A DNA stretch of 64,000 bases from Candidatus Wolframiiraptor sinensis. GTDB lineage: Archaea > Thermoproteota > Nitrososphaeria_A > Caldarchaeales > Wolframiiraptoraceae. Under the pieces are notes generated by a model, which was given only the letters and a program-made list of their open reading frames with translations, did no database searches and was not told where the DNA came from. The first letter of the stretch is position 1; each line of letters begins with the position of its first letter. Location: contig JALNJX010000002.1 of assembly GCA_023268255.1 (NCBI GenBank), positions 227,343-291,342 of the forward strand, read 5' to 3'. The position numbers and the translations under genes are program-made. Positions 19,473 to 26,738 of this stretch are shown here, in pieces.

Positions 19473-20045
19473 ATGAGCGGCGGGGAAATGGAGCTGTCCG
19501 GATACCTCGTCTCCATCAGACCGAGAACTAGGAGGGGTGCTATCGAGTATGAGCTGAGGATCGTGAGCACCGGCGGAGAGCTCTTCACGATATACACGCT
19601 GAATCCGCCGAGCTTCCTGAGCCCCGCGATCCAGGTTAGAGTTAAAGCTGTTCTCAGCAAGCAGCTTGAAGCTCCCAGATGGGTTTTAGCTGAGATGAGC
19701 CTCATCGGGGGGCCCGGAGCCGCTGAGGTCGCGCAGGCCCTCATAGAGGAAGTCTCTAGGGGGGTTTATCCGGTGGTGAGCGGCAGGATCGGGGGGATGG
19801 CGTTCAGCGTGCCCGTGGATGAGGAGCTGATATCCAGGATTCCACGCCAGCTTCCGAGCACAGTTTACTGCGTGTTCATGAAGAGGGGGCCGGAGCTCAG
19901 GCTCGTTGAGGTGCTGAGTGAGAGGGAGTATATGCTGTTCAGGAAGGCCTCGGAGCTCGTCTCCGAGATCGAAAGGGAGGCGGCTAGCGTCGATGAGGAG
20001 GTGCGCGGATACCTGAGGGAGGCTGAGGCCACAATCGCTACCTGA
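19473..20045 (+). CDS. Conserved-looking protein of unknown function
   Basis: The 190-residue protein starts at ATG 19473, 34 bases after ilvD. The first 80 residues are strand-rich (L-S-G-Y-L-V-S-I-R, Y-E-L-R-I-V-S-T, Q-V-R-V-K-A-V-L) and could be a small beta-barrel of OB type. Residues 130-190 are an acidic helical tail, perhaps a coiled coil. No family is recognised. Its stop overlaps the end of the convergent TatD gene by 8 bases. Probable co-transcription with ilvD is inferred from spacing only. Confidence 0.7.
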   Translation: MSGGEMELSGYLVSIRPRTRRGAIEYELRIVSTGGELFTIYTLNPPSFLSPAIQVRVKAVLSKQLEAPRWVLAEMSLIGGPGAAEVAQALIEEVSRGVYPVVSGRIGGMAFSVPVDEELISRIPRQLPSTVYCVFMKRGPELRLVEVLSEREYMLFRKASELVSEIEREAASVDEEVRGYLREAEATIAT

Positions 20046-20763
20046 AGATCCGCCTGAAGTTGAACTCTATCGCGTCCTCGACGTCTTTTGCTGGCATCCT
20101 CTTCACCTCGGCGATGAGCTTTACTAGGTCCTCGATCATGTCGGGCCCGAGCCTTAAGCCCCTGTACTCGTAGGGGCCATCGCTCTCCGTCAATATCATG
20201 TCTAGGGGCGCCTCCCTCAGCACATCCATGTGCCTCGGCTGAATCCTCGCCGCGGGGTTTATTGTGATCATGTAACCGCATTCCCGCATCTCCTCGAGCA
20301 GGCTCAGCGGACCATTATACCAGTGGATTATGGCGGATTCCACGTCCATTTTCCTGAGAATTCCGAGAACATCCGCCCAAGCATCCCTTGCGTGAATGTT
20401 CATCGGCAGATCGTATTCTGCCGAGAGCCTGCAGAATGACTTGAAGACATCCATCTGCTTCTCCCTATTCCCGCGCTTCCCGTCCAGACCTACCTCGCCT
20501 ATCCCCTTAACATCATCTCTCCTCTCGATGAGGCCTATTACCTCATCTATCTCCTGCTGCGTGATCTCCTCCAAGCTCCATGGATGGATCCCGATGAATG
20601 GCATGATGTTCTCGAACTTCTCCGTGAGCTCGAGCGTTTTCAGGCTGCTCTCCAGATCCTCCGAGACGGCGATCACGATGATCCCGTCCTCGATGCGCCC
20701 AAGAACCTCCTCATTGAGCGAATGCGCGTGGCAGTGTGCATCCACCAGCATGTCTACTCCCAT
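20038..20763 (-). CDS. TatD-family metal-dependent hydrolase
   Basis: The protein is 241 residues from ATG 20763. Metal ligands typical of TatD-like TIM barrels are visible: D-A-H-C-H-A-H near residue 8, G-E-V-G-L-D near 95, N-I-H-A-R-D near 125, I-H-W-Y near 150 and T-E-S-D-G-P-Y near 195. Family members are 3'-5' DNA/RNA exonucleases or related phosphoesterases. A TATA-like CTTAAAAC on the minus strand near 20785 suggests leaderless transcription from 20763, divergent from the next gene. Confidence 0.88.
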   Translation of the reverse strand: MGVDMLVDAHCHAHSLNEEVLGRIEDGIIVIAVSEDLESSLKTLELTEKFENIMPFIGIHPWSLEEITQQEIDEVIGLIERRDDVKGIGEVGLDGKRGNREKQMDVFKSFCRLSAEYDLPMNIHARDAWADVLGILRKMDVESAIIHWYNGPLSLLEEMRECGYMITINPAARIQPRHMDVLREAPLDMILTESDGPYEYRGLRLGPDMIEDLVKLIAEVKRMPAKDVEDAIEFNFRRIFR

Positions 20764-20827
20764 GCGTATGCCCTCTTCTCGGGTTTTAAGGCTAATGTTA
20801 AATCTCGCCGAGATCGTCCGCGACCAT

Positions 20828-21241
20828 ATGAAGAGCTTTCTTAAAGAGCTGGCGGTTAGGACCGGTGGTAGGGTCGAGTTCAGGGATATTACGCGCGAGG
20901 TCGAGGAGGCAATTAGGGAGAGCGGCGTCAGGAGCGGCATCGCGATAATCTTCACGCCGCATACGACTACCGGGATATTCTTGAATGAGGATGAGAGCGT
21001 GTTGAAGAGGGATCTCGAGAAGACTATGGAGAGGCTCATACCGGAGAAGGGGGGCTACATGCATGATGAGGTTGACTATAACGCGTATGCGCATCTAAGG
21101 TCCATAATCTTGGGGGCGTCGCTGGCGATACCCGTGGAGAATGGTAGGCCCATGCTCGGGGCTTGGCAGAGCATATTCCTCGCCGAGTTCGATGGGCCGA
21201 GGAGCAGGAGGGTTTACGTCAAAGTGATCGGATCTGATTAA
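20828..21241 (+). CDS. YjbQ/UPF0047 family protein (secondary thiamine-phosphate synthase-like)
   Basis: From ATG 20828 the protein is 137 residues. It contains the family signature F-T-P-H-T-T-T-G-I-F-L-N-E near 42-54, H-D-E-V-D-Y-N-A-Y-A-H near 80, and G-A-W-Q-S-I-F-L-A-E-F-D near 115. Members of this small homotrimeric family have been linked to weak thiamine phosphate synthase activity, but the physiological role is not settled. Its 3' end overlaps the convergent rhomboid gene by four bases. Confidence 0.9.
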   Translation: MKSFLKELAVRTGGRVEFRDITREVEEAIRESGVRSGIAIIFTPHTTTGIFLNEDESVLKRDLEKTMERLIPEKGGYMHDEVDYNAYAHLRSIILGASLAIPVENGRPMLGAWQSIFLAEFDGPRSRRVYVKVIGSD

Positions 21242-21897
21242 AGCGCGATCCGAACTCTCCTCAGCATCGGCCTGTAGATCAGGGTGATTATTAGGCCGGC
21301 GATGAAGCCGCCGAGGTGGGCGGCGTAAGCGACCTGAGAGAATGGCGTTAGGATCGCGTAGAAGAACTGGAGCGCGGCCATGATTATTATCGCGACTATC
21401 GCCGGGGCGACTATCGGGAACCCGATGAAGATGAAGAGCCTTCTCAGCGGGAAGAGGACGGCGTATGCTGCCATAACCCCGAAGATCGCGCCCGAAGCCC
21501 CGATGGATGGCGTGAGCAGGAGCTGCCTAGCGGGGTGAAATGCCAGGATAAAGTATGCGTGAGCGTAGTCGGCCGCGATTCCGCTGGCGAAATACAGGAT
21601 CAAGTACTTGATCCTCCCGAGAACCCTCTCGACATCCGGCCCGAAGATGAAGAGCGCGAACATGTTCAGGAACAGGTGAAGGAGGTTGCCGTGCAGAAAC
21701 ATCGATGTTATCAGCCTGTACGGCTCCTTCCCGAGTATCGTTAGGAATGGGATTGCGGAGAAGTTGATGATTATCTCGTCGAAGAGCCTTGGATCGGCCA
21801 GCTGGATGATGAGGGTCGCGATCCCTATCGCGCTATTCACTCCTATCATGATCCAGGTGGCCCTGGCGCTCGGCGTGCTTATTATGTAGCCCTCCAT
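21238..21897 (-). CDS. Rhomboid-family intramembrane serine protease
   Basis: The 219-residue integral membrane protein has about six hydrophobic segments. The catalytic Ser lies in I-G-A-S-G-A-I-F-G-V (near 130) and the His in A-A-H-L-G-G-F-I-A-G (near 193). The L1-type segment with F-L-H-G-N-L-L-H-L-F-L-N-M is present. It would cleave membrane-protein substrates within the bilayer. The reading frame stays open about 190 bases upstream of ATG 21897 without another start codon, running through the remnant described at 21940. Confidence 0.9.
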   Translation of the reverse strand: MEGYIISTPSARATWIMIGVNSAIGIATLIIQLADPRLFDEIIINFSAIPFLTILGKEPYRLITSMFLHGNLLHLFLNMFALFIFGPDVERVLGRIKYLILYFASGIAADYAHAYFILAFHPARQLLLTPSIGASGAIFGVMAAYAVLFPLRRLFIFIGFPIVAPAIVAIIIMAALQFFYAILTPFSQVAYAAHLGGFIAGLIITLIYRPMLRRVRIAL

Positions 21898-21939
21898 TAC
21901 TCGATGACTGAGCCCGCGGCCTATTAACCTTATGGGGTC

Positions 21940-22011
21940 ATCCCCTATCCTAACCTCGCATGGATATTTTATCTCGAGATCGCTTCTCGGCTTAATCCTT
22001 ATTCCATATGG
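21940..22011 (-). pseudogene. Fragment of the 77-residue gene found intact at 57262-57495
   Basis: On the minus strand the codons at 21949-22002 read I-R-I-K-P-R-S-D-L-E-I-K-Y-P-C-E-V-R. This matches I-I-V-K-P-R-R-D-L-E-I-K-Y-P-C-E-V-R of the gene at 57262-57495 almost exactly. In both places it lies on the opposite strand just left of an IS110-type transposase or its remnant, and the sequence between (GTCCGTGAAGCCTTATAG here) also matches. Both the N-terminal part and the true C-terminus are missing, so this is a decayed copy. Confidence 0.7.
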
Positions 22012-22186
22012 GGTGTGGGCGCGTGAGCTGTTTTTCTTTTGCGTCCGTGAAGCCTTATAGTCGCGGTTATGGTTGATGGTTTTTTAGGGTGGTGTTATGG
22101 GTGAGGTCGAGGAGGAGGGCTTTGAGGATTCTGGCTAGGGAGGCCGGCAGGATGGGAGCCGAGCTGATGAAAGGAGAGTGATCGAC

Positions 22187-23263
22187 ATGGTCAGGAGGGT
22201 TTATGTGGATACGGCTTGGAACTCGAAGCCGCATACATGCTATGACCCGGCTGAGGACAGGTTCTTTGAAGTCGAGGATCTCGCTGAGCTCGCCGAAAAA
22301 TACAACAAAGTTTACATTGATAACACAATATTTCCGAGGATGTGGCCCCAGCTGAAGGCGTTGATAGACGATGGCGCGAGGATCTTCTATTTTGCTAAGC
22401 CGTGGACCTGGAGGAGGTGGCGCGAGAAATATGCTAAGGAGTTGAAGAAGAGGTTCGGCAGGAAGAAGACAGATTATGGAGATGCATATATTTTGTCGAG
22501 GATCCGTGATGAAGTGCCTAAAGCCTTCGCGGAGATCACGCCTTTGGATGCCGTGTTCAAGCCGTTGCTGATAAAGGAGAGGGCGCTGGCCAGGCAGCTG
22601 ATGAGGCTGCAGCAGATGCTGGAGCTAGGCATAGACTTCGAGGAGGAAATCAGAGATTGTGAGGAGCGGTTAATGGAGGTTCGCGGCGAGATCGTCGAGA
22701 ATGCGATGGAGAAGATCCCGGGATTCATGGAGATTGCTGAAGAGCTCGGGTTGAATAGTAATGATATCAACGCGCTTTCGGCGCTGGCCGGGCTACTAAT
22801 TTACTTGAGGTGGCCGTATGAGGTGTCATCATTTCATAGGGCTAAGAGGCTCTTAGGACTGTATAAGCCGGCGCGGGAGGAGGTGAGAAGGTTTGAGGAG
22901 AGAAGCGGGGAGAAATATGGGAAGCGTTATAGCAGGTATGCTAGGAGATACCTGGTCTTATTGACGGCCACTATATTAAGGAAGGAGAGGAATGCTTTTC
23001 CACCGAAGGCAAAAGATGAGAAGAGGATGCTGAGGAGGCTGCTGAGTATTCTAAGGACTTACGGTGATGGTGCCGATGCGGGTGGGGGCAGGATAAAAGC
23101 CCTGATGAGCTGTGGTCGGCCTATTAGATGCTCCGATGGAGGAGTGGTAAAAACTGTTGATGCAGCGAAGGGCTGTCCAGATGCTCCCTCCCCCGATACC
23201 ACCCCTTTTTCCTCTTTAAATTTCACTCATCACTTCACAGTCAAGGAGTTTGAGTTTTCTTAA
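22187..23263 (+). CDS. IS110-family-like transposase (DEDD type), with read-through 3' end
   Basis: The protein is 358 residues from ATG 22187, which has GGAG ten bases upstream. The N-terminal DEDD-like domain shows V-Y-V-D-T-A-W, then V-Y-I-D-N-T-I-F-P-R-M-W-P-Q-L (Asp where IS110 usually has Glu), then K-K-T-D-Y-G-D-A-Y-I-L near 100. The C-terminal domain has F-H-R-A-K-R-L-L-G-L-Y-K-P and R-S-G-E-K-Y-G-K-R, including the S-G expected for the catalytic Ser of IS110 recombinases. Sensible protein ends at about residue 300. Compared with the remnant at 57.9-58.2 kb one G is missing before GGATAA (23091-23096), so the frame runs on through the non-coding tail. The authentic stop was probably that TAA. 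Confidence 0.75.
   Translation: MVRRVYVDTAWNSKPHTCYDPAEDRFFEVEDLAELAEKYNKVYIDNTIFPRMWPQLKALIDDGARIFYFAKPWTWRRWREKYAKELKKRFGRKKTDYGDAYILSRIRDEVPKAFAEITPLDAVFKPLLIKERALARQLMRLQQMLELGIDFEEEIRDCEERLMEVRGEIVENAMEKIPGFMEIAEELGLNSNDINALSALAGLLIYLRWPYEVSSFHRAKRLLGLYKPAREEVRRFEERSGEKYGKRYSRYARRYLVLLTATILRKERNAFPPKAKDEKRMLRRLLSILRTYGDGADAGGGRIKALMSCGRPIRCSDGGVVKTVDAAKGCPDAPSPDTTPFSSLNFTHHFTVKEFEFS
23091..23210 (+). ncRNA. Candidate structured RNA at the 3' end of the IS110-type element (copy A)
   Basis: This non-coding tail is conserved in three element copies. Here 23098-23103 (AGCCCT) pairs with 23169-23174 (AGGGCT). A three-base bulge GAT and GA (23104-23108) face GA (23167-23168). Next, 23109-23112 (GCTG) pairs with 23163-23166 (CAGC). 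This is the kink-turn layout of U4 and box C/D RNAs, the ligand of archaeal L7Ae. An inner hairpin CTCC/GGAG lies at 23131-23141. In the other two copies the second stem is GCCTG with CAGGC or CAGGT, so both strands changed together. The transcript would end at TTTTT (23206-23210). It is the position where IS1111-group elements carry a bridge RNA; that role is inferred. Confidence 0.55.
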
Positions 23264-24621
23264 CAGTTTTTCCCGCCGATGAATGCGAGCGGGCTGTCGG
23301 GCTTCATGATCTCTCTAAGCAGTATCGTCGCATATGATCCCGGCGGAAGCTCTATGCTCAGCTTCATCGAGCCGTCCTCGAGCTGCGCAATCCTGCAAGC
23401 CCATCTGGTTACCTTTATTGGGCGGAGCGAGCCCCTCGTCGAGGCCTCTGGGCACGTTCTCAGCCTGAATGCTCTCGGCTCAAGGCCCATCTCCTCCAAG
23501 ACCTCGAGAAGAATCTCGCCCTTCCTGCTCCTCGGTATCGGTGAGAGGTATCCTGGAGCTGGTAGCGCGACCGCGAGCCTACCCCGGGCTATCAGCCTCT
23601 CAGCCTGCGCTATATTCGCGTCCGAGATCACTATCGGCCTTCCCGGCTCGGGCCTCCCGAAGGGGTCGAGCCTGATCACCAGGTCTCCGGCCTCGACCGC
23701 ATTCAGCAGGTTCTCCGCGATTATCCTCGATAGCGCTTTATTGAATATCAGGGCTGAGACGGATTCTACGAGAAGCCTCCTGAGCCTGAGCGGCAGGGAT
23801 CTAAGGGCTCCGAGATAGTCTCCGGGCCTTTTCGCCAAGTGCCTCAGGATCGCGCGCTCATATCTCAGTGTTCTCGGGAAGTATTCCAGAGCCTTGGCCG
23901 GATCGAAGTCCTCGAGAATCCTCATACGCGCCATCCTGTTATCGCTGCTCTCCAGCGGAGAATGCTCTGCGAGAAATGCCTTGACAGCTTCCTCGATCCT
24001 CCCCTCGATCATCAATCTTCCAGCGATCGGCGTTATCGGCCTGGTGATCCCGAATCTTTGATGGCCATAGAAGTTCGGAAGCCCTATTGATCCGAGCTCC
24101 TCAAGGATCTCCTGAGCCTCTTCAACCCCTCCGCTCGGCTCCCTTATCACGATCTCGAAAAAGTTTCTCGCGAGCATCTTCGAGCTTATTCTCCAGCTTA
24201 CGGGCATTATCGGGAGAACTCTTATCATGCCCTCTATCGCGGCTCCCTCAGGCCCCATGCTCTCGGCCGGGAGCGTCATGAACTGCCAGCTCACGCTCAC
24301 CTTATCCTTTATCCCACATACCCCGATCTGCTTCGGCTTTATCCCGAGGTGCTTGGCGAGCATCGTGCAGGCCCTTATGGTGTCTACGCCTCTCTTCCAC
24401 ATCACGGCGAGAACATGTTCTCCCAGCCCCTCCCTCATCCCCCTCCAAGACTCATAGGCAGCCCTGGCGTCAAGGCCGTCTACGAGCTGCTCCCAGGTCT
24501 GGAAGTCCTCTGGAGAGAGCTTTATGACTCCACCTACGCCTTTTCCCCGCGTAGCATAGCGCTCGATCCCGATGAACGGCTCGATCAGCTCCGGGGTCAG
24601 ATTCGCGATAACGCCCGGCAT
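23260..24621 (-). CDS. truD: tRNA pseudouridine(13) synthase TruD
   Basis: From ATG 24621 the protein is 453 residues. The catalytic motif C-G-I-K-D-K-V-S-V-S-W-Q (near 100) holds the Asp of the TruD family. N-F-Y-G-H-Q-R-F-G near 186 is the second conserved motif, and the large TRUD insertion domain follows. It converts U13 of tRNAs, and in archaea possibly other sites. The 3' end overlaps the read-through frame of the convergent transposase by four bases. It heads a same-strand run ending with truD, pth2 upstream, and nadM further upstream. Confidence 0.93.
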   Translation of the reverse strand: MPGVIANLTPELIEPFIGIERYATRGKGVGGVIKLSPEDFQTWEQLVDGLDARAAYESWRGMREGLGEHVLAVMWKRGVDTIRACTMLAKHLGIKPKQIGVCGIKDKVSVSWQFMTLPAESMGPEGAAIEGMIRVLPIMPVSWRISSKMLARNFFEIVIREPSGGVEEAQEILEELGSIGLPNFYGHQRFGITRPITPIAGRLMIEGRIEEAVKAFLAEHSPLESSDNRMARMRILEDFDPAKALEYFPRTLRYERAILRHLAKRPGDYLGALRSLPLRLRRLLVESVSALIFNKALSRIIAENLLNAVEAGDLVIRLDPFGRPEPGRPIVISDANIAQAERLIARGRLAVALPAPGYLSPIPRSRKGEILLEVLEEMGLEPRAFRLRTCPEASTRGSLRPIKVTRWACRIAQLEDGSMKLSIELPPGSYATILLREIMKPDSPLAFIGGKNC

Positions 24622-24655
24622 AATCCCGCGCACGAGGATCGCTTCCCTTAAGGAG

Positions 24656-25021
24656 TTAAAGGAGCTTGAGCTTTCCCGTCAGCTTATCGAGGATCTCTGA
24701 TGGAGCTGGCCCTATTCCGCAGGCCGTCAGCGTTCCCGGCGGGATCTCCGTCAGCCCGGCATCCTCTATTATGCTCGCTGGGAGACCCATTCTCCTCGCC
24801 TCCTCGTAGAACCTCCTCAGCTCATCCTCGCCATCTACCCTGAGAACTACCTTCTTCTGGCCCTCGGATAGCCATGCCTCGAGCCACTCGGGCTTAAGCC
24901 TTCTGCACTCCTCCGCCGCGGAGACCGCCGCGTGAGCTGCTTGAGCCGCCACCTTCCCCCTGCTCATCCCGAGATCCGCCCTCACGAGTATCGCCTGCTT
25001 ATACTTGAACTCCCGGGACAT
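24656..25021 (-). CDS. pth2: Peptidyl-tRNA hydrolase, archaeal/eukaryotic Pth2 type
   Basis: The 121-residue protein has the complete Pth2 pattern: K-Q-A-I-L-V-R-A-D-L-G-M-S-R-G-K-V-A-A-Q-A-A-H-A with the catalytic Lys and basic patch (split here only by reading order), then a central L-R-V-D strand, then I-E-D-A-G-L-T-E-I-P-P-G-T near 87-99. It releases peptides from prematurely dropped peptidyl-tRNA. It lies 22 bases downstream of nadM and 35 bases upstream of truD. Confidence 0.95.
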   Translation of the reverse strand: MSREFKYKQAILVRADLGMSRGKVAAQAAHAAVSAAEECRRLKPEWLEAWLSEGQKKVVLRVDGEDELRRFYEEARRMGLPASIIEDAGLTEIPPGTLTACGIGPAPSEILDKLTGKLKLL

Positions 25022-25042
25022 GAGCCCACTCCATTTAGGAGG

Positions 25043-25561
25043 CTAGTAGTCTTTTTGAGCTATCGTTCTCAGCCTCTCAACTCCCCCTATGCTCTTGATG
25101 TACTCGGCGACGCTGCGGGGCACGAGCCGCTCCCAATCACCGCCCCTTAGCATCATCTCCCTGATCCTTGTCCCCATCTCGAGATCCCTCTGATAGAGGT
25201 TCACGGGCTTGACCTCGTATTTCTCTTCCTCGAAGAGCCTTTTCACCAGCGGGTTATTCGTGTAGACCACGTGGAATCTCGGGCAGAAGGACTTGACCCT
25301 CGCTACCCAGACCGCGTGCTCGCCAACATCGGGAACAGGGATCACGTAAACCCTATCAAGCTCTATACCCTCCTCCTTCAGCGCCCTGTGGATCATCTCG
25401 ATCCTCTCGCCGGCCGTGAAAGGGTTCTCGAGAGTATAGCTATACTGGGCGCTTCCAACAACTATTACCAGCTCATCGCATTCTTCTAGAGCGGTCTTGA
25501 TCGCGTGGACATGGCCTAGATGGACTGGCTGAAATCTTCCAACGAATAGGCCTCTCCGCAA
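25043..25561 (-). CDS. nadM: Nicotinamide-nucleotide adenylyltransferase
   Basis: The 172-residue protein has the nucleotidyltransferase motif G-R-F-Q-P-V-H-L-G-H near residue 7 and the second motif G-T-R-I-R-E-M-M near 131, matching archaeal NadM. It makes NAD from NMN and ATP. The start is TTG 25561 immediately before R-R-G-L-F-V-G-R; no better in-frame start exists. It is in the same-strand run with pth2 and truD downstream and rtcA upstream. Confidence 0.95.
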   Translation of the reverse strand: MRRGLFVGRFQPVHLGHVHAIKTALEECDELVIVVGSAQYSYTLENPFTAGERIEMIHRALKEEGIELDRVYVIPVPDVGEHAVWVARVKSFCPRFHVVYTNNPLVKRLFEEEKYEVKPVNLYQRDLEMGTRIREMMLRGGDWERLVPRSVAEYIKSIGGVERLRTIAQKDY

Positions 25562-25633
25562 GCCCTCGATCAGCCTCCAGTCCAGAGGCCCGGCCGGTCA
25601 AATGCTCTCGCATCTATAAAATATTCCGAGCCT

Positions 25634-26710
25634 TTAGCTGGGCTTCCTATAACCTATCCCGGTGATTCTTATTACCGCCGGCTCGCCCAGCCCTCCATCC
25701 ACCTCGGCCCTTATGCCGGCCATAATCCTGCAGAGATCTATGCTCGTGGTCGCGTGCATGGTCAGCTCCGCGACGCGATACTCTGAGACCCCGGATGCAA
25801 GAGCTGCCCATACCACCAGCTGATCTCCGAGATGCTTGTCAACGGGAGCGCTCGACTTGAGCTGCCTCAGCAGATCTTGAGCCGCCTCCTCCGCGACCCT
25901 CTCAGCCGGGACGCCTATCTTCCCGAGGTTATCTGAGGCCATGAGCGCGCCTGACTCGAGCTCCGCGACCAGGATTATTCCGCAGCCGGGGTCTAGGGAG
26001 CATGCGCTATCGCCGGGCTGAAGGGCCTGCCTCTCGACATGGACGTCGCCATATCCTGCACTTCTCAGAATCTTCTCGGCCGTGGAGGCCATTCGCTCGA
26101 CGATGTGCTCGGGGAGCCTGCAGCTATAGCTTAGGCCGCGTATTCTCCTGACTCCGCCGGACTCCATGAGCCTTATCGGCTTTAGGCTCTCGACGGGCTT
26201 TGATCTCGCCCTGACAACGCCTCCGCCCCTCGGATAGAAGCCCCTTCTCAGGAGCTCCACCTCGAACCTGCATCCCATCCTCTCCAATGTCGGTAGCAGG
26301 ACGTATTGGAAGTACTCGACCGGCGGCGCCATCGGGTTATTTGTCCCTCCTTTCAGCTCCACTTCGACGGGCTCCCTGCTGAAGGCCATGACGGGCATGA
26401 GGCTCTGGAGTATTAGGGTCGTGCTGCCCGCGGTTCCGGCGTCGAAGCTCATCCTGCCGCCCTTCAGAGTCCTAGGCCTGAAGATTATTTCCATGGAGCC
26501 CACGTGGAGACCCGAGACCTCCGCAGATGAGAGGGCCGCAACAGCCTTCACGCCCGTGAGATGCTGGGGTCTCAGGCCTGGATTACTCCTCTTCGCCCTG
26601 ATGTTGTAGACCCTTATCGGCTTCATCAAGACCGCTGAGAGCGAGACTGCGTTTCTTAGGATCTGGCCCCCGCCCTCGCCCATTGAGCCATCTATCTCGA
26701 TCAGCTCCAT
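25634..26710 (-). CDS. rtcA: RNA 3'-terminal phosphate cyclase
   Basis: The 358-residue protein begins I-E-I-D-G-S-M-G-E-G-G-G-Q-I-L-R-N, the RtcA signature. It carries P-R-G-G-G near 165 and the C-terminal T-M-H-A-T-T-S-I-D-L region with the nucleotidylated His. It converts RNA 3'-phosphates to 2',3'-cyclic phosphates using ATP. An archease gene, the RtcB activator, occurs at 58376 in this window, but rtcB itself is not seen here. Confidence 0.95.
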   Translation of the reverse strand: MELIEIDGSMGEGGGQILRNAVSLSAVLMKPIRVYNIRAKRSNPGLRPQHLTGVKAVAALSSAEVSGLHVGSMEIIFRPRTLKGGRMSFDAGTAGSTTLILQSLMPVMAFSREPVEVELKGGTNNPMAPPVEYFQYVLLPTLERMGCRFEVELLRRGFYPRGGGVVRARSKPVESLKPIRLMESGGVRRIRGLSYSCRLPEHIVERMASTAEKILRSAGYGDVHVERQALQPGDSACSLDPGCGIILVAELESGALMASDNLGKIGVPAERVAEEAAQDLLRQLKSSAPVDKHLGDQLVVWAALASGVSEYRVAELTMHATTSIDLCRIMAGIRAEVDGGLGEPAVIRITGIGYRKPS

Positions 26711-26738
26711 GCAGATGCTATTCTCGGCGCTCCATACT

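Larger units (their letters stand above)
21940..23230 (+). mobile_element. IS110-type element, fullest of three copies
   Basis: The element holds, left to right, a fragment of a divergent small gene (about 21940-22011), a shared promoter-like CCTTATAG tract (about 22053), a short Arg-rich frame (about 22089-22180) that abuts the transposase start, the transposase gene, and a conserved non-coding tail ending in oligo-T. Homology with the remnant at 57262-58354 runs on both sides of the transposase and extends to about 23229 (TTTAAATTTC-like). I found no clear terminal inverted repeats, which is normal for the IS110 family. Exact ends and the target sequence are not determined. Confidence 0.65.

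Noticed and set aside
21898..22083. In-frame upstream extension of the rhomboid gene.
   Set aside because: The frame is open, but there is no ATG, GTG or TTG, and the sequence matches a fragment of another gene.
23098..23176. CTGATGA ... GAA looked like a hammerhead ribozyme core.
   Set aside because: The bases flanking the two motifs pair with each other (AGCCCT with AGGGCT), which is the kink-turn topology. A hammerhead needs separate stems I and III.
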